Source of the DNA: an uncultured Clostridia bacterium
GTDB lineage: Bacteria > Bacillota > Clostridia > TANB77 > CAG-508
Direction: 5' to 3'
DNA: 43,821 bases
Assembly: GCA_947630545.1 (NCBI GenBank)
Contig: CANRHX010000001.1
Span: forward strand, 84,499-128,319
Each line of letters begins with the position of its first letter. The stretch's first letter is position 1. A program made the position numbers and the translations under genes. Under the pieces are notes generated by a model. It saw only the letters and a program-made list of their open reading frames with translations, searched no databases and was not told the origin of the DNA. Below are positions 43,747-43,821 of this stretch, one piece after another.

Positions 43747-43821
43747 ATGTCAATAACTTTTGAAAATGTCCCAAAAATTTCTAAACATTAACGGAAAAAT
43801 ATTTCCGCTAAATTATATATT

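Noticed and set aside
1..43821. tRNA or rRNA genes
   Set aside because: I saw no cloverleaf with T-loop GTTCRA consensus or rRNA core sequence. The GGTTCCGGG cores of the 31-bp repeats resemble a T-arm only superficially.

Overview
The window is about 43.8 kb of AT-rich DNA (roughly 30% G+C by eye) from a low-GC Gram-positive bacterium, most likely an uncultured gut-type Clostridia. The evidence is a Firmicutes-style division cluster (mraZ, rsmH, ftsL, SpoVD/FtsI-type PBP), class D-like and class B sortases with an xPKTG surface protein, a flavodiiron protein plus rubredoxin pair typical of anaerobes, a single-module NRPS ending in a reductase domain, and frequent TTG/GTG starts behind strong Shine-Dalgarno sites. 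No rRNA, tRNA or CRISPR array was recognised. The lineage assignment is inference.

Layout. 1-3.8 kb (minus): C-A-T-R NRPS, cut by the left edge and broken by a one-base frameshift in the adenylation domain. 4.0-12.0 kb (plus): a very large cyclic beta-1,2-glucan synthase-like gene, also broken by a one-base frameshift. 12.2-13.0 kb: orphan OmpR/PhoB response regulator. 13.1-19.1 kb: UMP biosynthesis, with a pyrE-like gene divergent from pyrC-pyrF-pyrK-pyrD, followed by ispH. 19.1-20.5 kb: a degenerate Rpn-family gene and an unknown gene. 20.6-26.1 kb: PASTA-PBP (minus), then rsmA, sortase, M15 peptidase and HD protein. 26.1-26.4 kb: a large palindromic repeat. 26.4-33.7 kb: XRE regulator (minus), then mraZ with its operator, rsmH, ftsL, SpoVD-like PBP, amidase and ABC exporter. 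33.8-36.4 kb (minus): Cu/Zn SOD, sortase B and its likely substrate. 36.7-38.1 kb: flavodiiron protein and rubredoxin. 38.1-43.7 kb: an accessory block with a HipA/CtkA-like kinase, a tyrosine recombinase bracketed by inverted repeats, a prepilin-like protein with a diversified C-terminus, a matching template-like repeat, and an Rpn-family nuclease.

The most striking feature is at 41.55-42.0 kb. The last part of the pilin-like gene (41551-41703) is repeated just downstream outside any real gene (41848-41997). In the downstream copy nearly all variable codons are AAC/AAT, while the gene copy carries TAC, GAC, CGC, TTC, GGC and similar codons at those places. This is the adenine-specific pattern of a diversity-generating retroelement (template repeat to variable repeat). 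No reverse transcriptase lies in the window, so it looks like an orphan or trans-served DGR cassette that diversifies a surface protein with a type IV pilin-like N-terminus.

A second unexplained signal is a dispersed 31-bp repeat family (7-bp inverted ends TGTGTCA/TGACACA, core GGTTCCGGGTTTG, 34-bp period in arrays). It begins 3-5 nt after the stop codons of five different genes and once builds a ~270-bp cruciform.
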